Assembly (NCBI GenBank): GCA_910580225.1
Contig: CAJTXE010000076.1
Span: 1-11,191 of the forward strand
Source of the DNA: an uncultured Acetatifactor sp.
GTDB lineage: Bacteria; Bacillota; Clostridia; Lachnospirales; Lachnospiraceae
Direction: 5' to 3'
Length of the DNA stretch: 11,191 nt
A program made the position numbers and the translations under genes. The notes beneath the pieces were generated by a model that was given only the letters and a program-made list of their open reading frames with translations, did no database searches and was not told the origin of the DNA. Positions 6,116 through 11,191 of the stretch are shown here, in pieces; positions within the stretch are counted from its first letter, which is position 1, and each line of letters begins with the position of its first letter.

Positions 6116-7489
6116 ATGGGAGAAGAGAGGAACGGGATGGAGGAATTCCTGCAGAGAGGCTCCATGGCAGCCCAGTTCGCCAGAGGAGCCGTAAAGACAG
6201 GGAAAGCGGTGTCTGGAGCGGCAAAGGGTGCGGCTGTGGGAGGTCCTTATGGCGCCGCAGCCGGAGCATTGTGGGAGGGGAGGAAAAAGATTGGAAAAGT
6301 TATTGCTGCCATGGCGGCGCTTCTGCTCCTGCCGGTGCTGTTCCTGGCTATGCTTCCCGGCCTGCTGTATGACGGCTTTTTATCCTGGGTAAGCCCTTCG
6401 GATCCGGACACGCCTGTACTGAACAGCAGTACCGCCATCACGGAGAATGCAAACAATATCACCTTTACCATAAACGGCATCCTGAGTGAGGCACTGGAGG
6501 AGATGCAGGCGGAGATGGAAGCGGATTTTGCGTCCTCCGGCGCAGACTGCATGGAAGTGGTGAACCCTTATGCGGCAGACCTGGTGTACAATGCTAACTT
6601 GTTCGCGTCCCAGTATTGTGCTTTCCGGAATGACGATTATGAAAGCGTCTCCATAGCGGACATGGAGGATGTGCTGCGGGAAGGGAAAGGGCATCTCTAT
6701 TCTTTCCGGAGGAGGGAGGAGACACGGGAGAGGACGGAGACAGACCCGGAGACCGGGGAGGAGGAACAGATATCGGAGAGATGGATGGTCTATACCGTCT
6801 CCTACAATGGGGAGCAGTATTTTGCAGACCAGGTGTTCCATCTGACGGAGGAGCAGAGGGCGCTGGCGGAGGACTATGCGGAGAACATGAGCCTGTTCCT
6901 GGGAGACGGTCTGTTGCAGAACCTTGCAGGATGGGACAGGAATTCCATCCCGTCACTGGGGGATGTAAGCTTTACGGACGGGGCTACAGAGGTGGTCTAC
7001 TTCAATCAGTTGGATGAACGCTATGCAGCACAGCCCTATGGTACTGACTATATCGGCGGGTACGGCTGCGGCCCCACCTGCATGGCCATGGTGGTGTCCT
7101 CGCTGACGGAGGCGTATGTGGAGCCTACGGAGATGGCAGCATGGGCCTATGAGAACGGCTACTGGTGCAAAGGCAGCGGCTCCTACCATGCTCTGATACC
7201 GGGCGCTGCCGCAAACTGGGGGCTGCCGGTGTCCGGCTGTACCGTATCGGAGCCCCAGAGGGTACTGGATGCCCTGGCGGAAGGGAAGTTGGTGGTGGCC
7301 ATCATGTCGGAGGGGCATTTTACGAAAGGCGGGCATTTCATTGTGCTGCGTGGGGTGAAGGACGGAAAAGTCATGGTGGCAGATCCGGCGAGCTATAACC
7401 GCAGCGGGCAGCTTTGGGAACTGGAGATTATACTGAAGGAGGCCAGCAGGCGTGCCGGGGCGGGCGGCCCGTTCTGGATTATCGGGTGA
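6116..7489 (+). CDS. Membrane-anchored C39-type cysteine peptidase of the transfer operon
   Basis: This 457-residue protein starts at ATG 6116, directly after the previous stop. ATG 6137 behind GAGAGG is a possible alternative. Residues 1-58 form a Gly/Ala/Lys-rich cytoplasmic section. One membrane helix (about 60-84) follows, so the rest lies outside the cell. Residues 90-300 are a charged, acidic domain of unknown fold containing 'ETRERTETDPETGEEEQ'. The C-terminal 160 residues are a C39-like peptidase domain: 'VVYFNQLDERYA', 'GYGCGPTC' with the probable nucleophile Cys318, 'GGHFIVLRG' with His407, and 'VADPAS' with Asp423, giving the full Cys-His-Asp set. Conjugative systems of Gram-positive bacteria need a wall hydrolase to open peptidoglycan. 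This is the only enzyme in the operon that could do so, though the C39 family mostly cleaves peptides, so its substrate is uncertain. Confidence 0.88.
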   Translation: MGEERNGMEEFLQRGSMAAQFARGAVKTGKAVSGAAKGAAVGGPYGAAAGALWEGRKKIGKVIAAMAALLLLPVLFLAMLPGLLYDGFLSWVSPSDPDTPVLNSSTAITENANNITFTINGILSEALEEMQAEMEADFASSGADCMEVVNPYAADLVYNANLFASQYCAFRNDDYESVSIADMEDVLREGKGHLYSFRRREETRERTETDPETGEEEQISERWMVYTVSYNGEQYFADQVFHLTEEQRALAEDYAENMSLFLGDGLLQNLAGWDRNSIPSLGDVSFTDGATEVVYFNQLDERYAAQPYGTDYIGGYGCGPTCMAMVVSSLTEAYVEPTEMAAWAYENGYWCKGSGSYHALIPGAAANWGLPVSGCTVSEPQRVLDALAEGKLVVAIMSEGHFTKGGHFIVLRGVKDGKVMVADPASYNRSGQLWELEIILKEASRRAGAGGPFWIIG

Positions 7490-7492
7490 GCG

Positions 7493-7504
7493 GGAACATG
7501 TTCC
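7493..7504. other. 12-bp perfect palindrome in an intergenic spacer
   Basis: GGAACATGTTCC lies four bases after the peptidase stop codon, in the 103-nt spacer before the PrgI-VirB4 gene. It is too short and lacks a T-run, so it is not a terminator. It may be a minor operator or chance. Confidence 0.3.
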
Positions 7505-7592
7505 GGGAAACGGAGGTGGAGTTATGTAAGGTGTTCTTATAGCCAGGCATATTGAGCCTGATGGATGCGGAAAAGAAAGAGAGAGGTAACAG

Positions 7593-10500
7593 ATGGACAA
7601 CCAGAATGAGCGTGATATCTATGTCATCCCGCCGAACTTCGTGGACACGGGGACTTTCTTTGGCGGGATGTTCAAGGCGCGGAACGTGATTGAGGCGGGC
7701 ATCCTTGCAGGGGGTACGGGAGTCCCGGTTTTTCTTTTCCTGCCTGCGGGGCTGACGGTGCGGATTATCGTGCTGTGCCTTACCTCGCTGCCTCTGGCGC
7801 TGATTGGCCTGATTGGCATTTCGGGGGAGAGCCTGACATCGTTCCTGGCAATCTTCCTGAGATATCTGAGGAACCGCCGGGTGGTGGGAGGCGATGGGGA
7901 GGCGGTGCAGGGAGAAAGGGAAAAAGGCCGGAGGGGAAAGCTATATCAGGAGCAGAGTAAGGAAGCTTTTCCGGAGAGGGAAGAGTCCGGCACCAGAAAG
8001 CGTACAGGAGGCAGTAAGAACTGCAAAGGAAGAAAAGGAAGACAGGGCGGAATATCCGGATGGAGGCGTACCGGGGAAGAGGATTTTCCGGAAGAGTTTG
8101 ACCAGGTGAAAGGGTATGAGATCCGCCAGAAGCTGCGCCCTGGCCAGAGCCGGAAGGGCCGGGAGGAATGGGATAATGATTGCAGCCAGCCGGAAAGCAG
8201 TTTCCAGAGAAGCAGAGGAGCAGAAACCGGACAGGCAGAAATGGGAGGGCAGGGTAGAAACAGCCAGAGGAGATATGGACGGGAAAAGACTGGACGGCGG
8301 AAATTCGGCGGACAGAATAAGGCAGAATCTTACCGCAAAAAGGGGCAGGAGCATTGTAATAAGGATTATATCCGGAAGCAGAATCAGCCTGAGGCCAAAG
8401 GCCGAAGCAGAGGAAAGGAAAAGCACAGGAATTCTCATCAGCCCCAGACTTTCCGCAACCCCGTAGCGGAATACCTGCCTATTGCAAAAGTGGCGAACGG
8501 CATCATCTACACAAAAGACCACCGCTATGTGAAGGTGGTGGAGGTGGTTCCCATCAATTTTCTTCTTAGAAGCGCCCGTGAGCAGAGGGGCATCATCTAT
8601 TCCTTTGTCTCTTATTTGAAGATAAGCCCGGTGAAGCTCCAGTTCAAGGTGCTGACCAGGAGGGCAGATATCGGCCGTCACATCAGCACGGTGCGGAAGG
8701 AGATGGCGCAGGAGGCCAATGGGCAGTGCCGGCTCATGCAGAAGGATTATCTGCAGTTTGTGCAGCAGATTAGTTCCAGGGAAGCCGTGACGCGCAGGTT
8801 CTTCCTGATTTTTGAATATGAGCCATGGGATGCCAGATGCGGCAACGAGGAGGCGGAAGCCATATCACAGCTGCAGGGCGCAGTGCGCACGGCAGCCAAC
8901 TATCTCCGCCAGTGCGGGAATGAGGTAATCATCCCGGACAATGAGGATGAGTTTACGGTGGATGTACTCTATAACCTGCTCTGCAGGAATGAAAGCGCAG
9001 AACAGCCGCTCTCCCGGAAAGTGCAGGAAGTGATGGAGGAGTACCGGGGCTTTGCGGGGGATGGTTGCTGCCGGGAAGGCATAGGGAATGGCAGCATACC
9101 GGCTGTAGATTTTTTTGCTCCGAAGTCCATCGACTTTGCCCACGGCCATTATATCTGTATTGACGGACTCTATTATGCTTATATGATGGTACCGTCTGAC
9201 GGTTACAAGAGCCAGGTTCCTGCAGGGTGGCTGAGCCTGATTGTGAATGCCGGGGACGGGATTGATTTGGACATGTTCCTGTCCAAACAGCCGAAAGAGC
9301 AGATTATCCAGAAAGTGGGACAGCAGCTGCGCATCAACCGCTCCCGTATCAAGGACGCCAGCGACACCAACACGGATTTTGACGATATCGACAGCGCCAT
9401 CCGTAGCGGATACTTTCTGAAAGAGGGGCTTGCCAACAACGAGGACTTCTACTATATGAACCTGCTGATTACGGTCACTGCATCCACGGTAGATGACCTG
9501 GAGTGGAAGGTGAATGAGATGAAGAAGCTTCTGCTTTCCCAGGATATGCGGGCCAGTGCCTGCCATTTCCGGCAGGAGCAGGCTTTCCTTTCCACGCTGC
9601 CTCTGGTTTCCATGGAAAAGAAGCTGTATGGGCGCACGAAGCGGAATCTCCTGACCGGGGGTGCGGCGGGCTGTTATCCTTTTACCAGCTATGAGATGTG
9701 CGATGACAATGGCATTCTTCTGGGAGTGAATAAATATAACAGTTCCCTGATTATCGTAGACATCTTCAATTCTGCTGTCTACAAGAATGCCAACATGGCA
9801 ATCCTGGGTACCAGCGGGGCGGGGAAGACATTTACCATGCAGCTCATGGCCCTGCGGATGCGGCGGAAGGGCATCCCCATTTTCATCATTGCCCCATTGA
9901 AAGGGCATGAGTTCCACCGGGCCTGTGCCAATATGGGAGGGGAGTTCATTCAGGTATCCCCGGCGAGTCCCCATTGCATCAATGTGATGGAGATACGGCA
10001 GGTAGACCGTTCTGTAAGTGCGCTTCTGGACGGGCCGGACATTACTCTTTCCGAACTGGCGGAGAAGATTCAGCGGCTCCATATCTTTTTCAGCCTGCTG
10101 ATTCCGGACATGAGCCATGAGGAGCGGCAGCTTTTGGACGAAGCCATGATACATACCTACAATGCGAAGGGCATTACCCATGACAATGAATCCCTGGCAG
10201 ACCCGGAGTGTCCGGGAAGGTACCGTGAGATGCCGGTACTGGGTGATTTGTACCGGGCGCTGAAGGAAGCGCCGGAGACACAGAGGCTTGCGAATATACT
10301 GAACAGGCTGGTGAACGGTTCCGCCAGTACCTTCAACCAACAGACAAATGTTTCTCTGCAGAACAAATATACGGTGCTTGATATTTCTTCCTTGACTGGG
10401 GATTTGCTGACGGTGGGGATGTTCGTTGCTTTGGATTTCGTCTGGGACAGGGCGAAAGAGAACCGTACCGAGGAGAAGACCATATTCATTGATGAATGCT

Positions 10501-10925
10501 GGCAGCTGCTTTCCGGCGCCGGGGCGACTGGCACACGGCTTGCGGGGGATTTTGTTCTGGAAATTTTTAAGACTATCCGCGGCTACGGCGGTTCTGCAGT
10601 CTGTGCCAGCCAGGATCTGAACGATTTCTTTAATCTGGATGGTGGACGATTCGGGAAAGGCATCATCAACAACTCGAAGACGAAGATTATCCTGAACCTG
10701 GAGGATGAGGAGGCGGTGCGGGTGCAGGACGCTCTGCATTTGTCGGATGCGGAAGTCCTGGAGATTACCCATTTTGAGCGGGGGAACGGGCTGATCAGCA
10801 CCAATAGCAACAATATAATGGTGCAGTTCAAGGCAAGCCCTCTGGAGAAGGAGCTGATTACTACGGACAGGCGGGAGCTGAAGGAGCTTGTGGAGCGGAT
10901 GCGGCAGGGAGACGGGACGGAGTAG
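7593..10925 (+). CDS. virB4: PrgI-like membrane domain fused to VirB4-type conjugation ATPase (CD1110-type)
   Basis: This 1110-residue protein powers substrate transfer or pilus assembly in the type IV secretion system. GAGAGAGG (7579-7586) precedes ATG 7593. Residues 1-98 are a PrgI-like domain: 'IYVIPPNFVDTGTFFGGMFKARN', then two or three hydrophobic helices between 32 and 92. Residues about 99-286 are a low-complexity linker rich in Arg, Lys, Gly, Gln and Glu. The VirB4 part begins near residue 287 ('FRNPVAEYLPIAKV') and carries 'VVPINFLLRSAREQRG'. Walker A is GTSGAGKT (739-746) and Walker B is TIFIDE (963-968, Asp967/Glu968). The C-terminal RecA-like fold ends with 'ASQDLNDFF' and a helical tail. 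The ATPase call is very secure. PrgI and VirB4 are usually separate adjacent genes, so the in-frame join is notable. The fusion would tether the ATPase to the membrane. Confidence 0.93.
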   Translation: MDNQNERDIYVIPPNFVDTGTFFGGMFKARNVIEAGILAGGTGVPVFLFLPAGLTVRIIVLCLTSLPLALIGLIGISGESLTSFLAIFLRYLRNRRVVGGDGEAVQGEREKGRRGKLYQEQSKEAFPEREESGTRKRTGGSKNCKGRKGRQGGISGWRRTGEEDFPEEFDQVKGYEIRQKLRPGQSRKGREEWDNDCSQPESSFQRSRGAETGQAEMGGQGRNSQRRYGREKTGRRKFGGQNKAESYRKKGQEHCNKDYIRKQNQPEAKGRSRGKEKHRNSHQPQTFRNPVAEYLPIAKVANGIIYTKDHRYVKVVEVVPINFLLRSAREQRGIIYSFVSYLKISPVKLQFKVLTRRADIGRHISTVRKEMAQEANGQCRLMQKDYLQFVQQISSREAVTRRFFLIFEYEPWDARCGNEEAEAISQLQGAVRTAANYLRQCGNEVIIPDNEDEFTVDVLYNLLCRNESAEQPLSRKVQEVMEEYRGFAGDGCCREGIGNGSIPAVDFFAPKSIDFAHGHYICIDGLYYAYMMVPSDGYKSQVPAGWLSLIVNAGDGIDLDMFLSKQPKEQIIQKVGQQLRINRSRIKDASDTNTDFDDIDSAIRSGYFLKEGLANNEDFYYMNLLITVTASTVDDLEWKVNEMKKLLLSQDMRASACHFRQEQAFLSTLPLVSMEKKLYGRTKRNLLTGGAAGCYPFTSYEMCDDNGILLGVNKYNSSLIIVDIFNSAVYKNANMAILGTSGAGKTFTMQLMALRMRRKGIPIFIIAPLKGHEFHRACANMGGEFIQVSPASPHCINVMEIRQVDRSVSALLDGPDITLSELAEKIQRLHIFFSLLIPDMSHEERQLLDEAMIHTYNAKGITHDNESLADPECPGRYREMPVLGDLYRALKEAPETQRLANILNRLVNGSASTFNQQTNVSLQNKYTVLDISSLTGDLLTVGMFVALDFVWDRAKENRTEEKTIFIDECWQLLSGAGATGTRLAGDFVLEIFKTIRGYGGSAVCASQDLNDFFNLDGGRFGKGIINNSKTKIILNLEDEEAVRVQDALHLSDAEVLEITHFERGNGLISTNSNNIMVQFKASPLEKELITTDRRELKELVERMRQGDGTE

Positions 10926-10947
10926 GAATGGTTATGGAGGGGAGGTG

Positions 10948-11191
10948 ATGCCATTGAGAACCAGGGCAGAGATTTATGGGAAGGAGGCAGCAGCATTGCT
11001 TCAGGAGGTTTCCCTATACCCGGGAATTCGGAGAGAACAGATGCATGGCTTACATCCCGGGAAAGAGACTACAGTACATAACCTGCTCGCCCATCTGGAA
11101 AGGCAGGGGCGTATCGCTGAAGCGGAGGACGGGGGATTTTATCCTTATGGGGAATGTCCCAGAGCTCCTGACAGCGGCATGGTGCGGGCAG
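10948..11191 (+). CDS. DUF5697-like protein, 3' end cut off by window
   Basis: This frame stays open to the right edge (81 residues from ATG 10948). It reads 'RTRAEIYGKEAAALLQEVS', then 'YPGIRREQMHGLHPGKETTVHNLLAHLERQGRI' in two parts, then 'GGFYPYGECPRAPDSGMVRA'. The central part looks like a winged helix, and the whole resembles the N-terminus of DUF5697 proteins found on Firmicutes mobile elements, whose function is unknown to me. The start is ambiguous. ATG 10948 has GGAGG (10936-10940) 7 nt upstream. TTG 10954 has GGAGG (10941-10945) 8 nt upstream and would give the cleaner 'MRTRAEIYG' beginning. It follows virB4 by only 22-28 nt, so it is very likely in the same operon. Confidence 0.7.
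   Translation, partial: MPLRTRAEIYGKEAAALLQEVSLYPGIRREQMHGLHPGKETTVHNLLAHLERQGRIAEAEDGGFYPYGECPRAPDSGMVRA

Noticed and set aside
7941..8681. A 246-residue minus-strand frame with hydrophobic runs opposite the linker
   Set aside because: The hydrophobic runs arise from reading the purine-rich Lys/Arg/Glu codons backwards. There is no credible start site.
8865..10772. A 635-residue open frame on the minus strand opposite virB4
   Set aside because: It is antisense to a confidently identified VirB4 with intact Walker motifs, has no recognisable domain, and reflects the GC-rich codon pattern of the sense gene.
10928..10948. A six-codon open frame (MVMEGR) whose stop overlaps ATG 10948
   Set aside because: It has no ribosome site of its own and is mostly the Shine-Dalgarno sequence of the next gene read as codons.

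Overview
The window looks like part of a conjugative element (an integrative conjugative element or a large plasmid) from a gut-type Clostridia/Lachnospiraceae host. Three things point there. The coding regions are moderately GC-rich with strong Firmicutes ribosome binding sites. The ParB and replication-protein types fit such elements. The type IV secretion genes resemble the set known from Clostridioides difficile and Tn1549-like elements (CD1110/CD1112-type VirB4 and VirB6). All genes are on the + strand. No integrase, relaxase, VirD4 coupling protein, rRNA, tRNA, insertion sequence or CRISPR array is visible, so ICE versus plasmid cannot be settled from this window.

Bases 1-2035 form a partition/replication module: a 5'-truncated parB overlaps by 17 bp a replication-initiator-like gene. 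The middle of that gene is a DNA repeat array of GGGAGG...CCTCCC hairpins with a 45-bp period, a candidate iteron origin. Bases 2036-2442 carry no gene. They hold two tandem copies of a ~143-bp unit plus the start of a third, each opening with the same long palindrome. These are good candidates for parS, an origin or operators. Inside each full copy is a second hairpin whose pairing is kept by G-U wobbles.

Bases 2443-3537 carry two genes of unknown function: a possible ArpU/sigma-region-4-like DNA-binding protein, and an AT-richer small membrane protein. Bases 3538-3744 hold a possible promoter, a pair of short direct repeats and a 13-bp stem-loop (terminator or attenuator) ahead of the transfer operon.

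Bases 3745-10925 are a mating-channel operon: a VirB2/TrbC-like small membrane protein, a VirB6/TrbL-like polytopic protein, a secreted/membrane Gly-rich protein, a membrane-anchored C39-type peptidase, and a 1110-residue protein joining a PrgI-like membrane domain to a VirB4 ATPase through a ~190-residue charged linker. A further gene, resembling the DUF5697 family, starts at about 10948-10954 and runs off the right edge. The spacers 4925-5092 and 7490-7592 hold nothing recognisable apart from ribosome binding sites and one short palindrome.

As a working model, ParB and the Rep-like protein maintain the element using the repeats between 1195 and 2360. The downstream operon builds the channel: VirB6 and PrgI in the membrane, VirB4 as the motor, and the C39 protein possibly acting at the cell wall.
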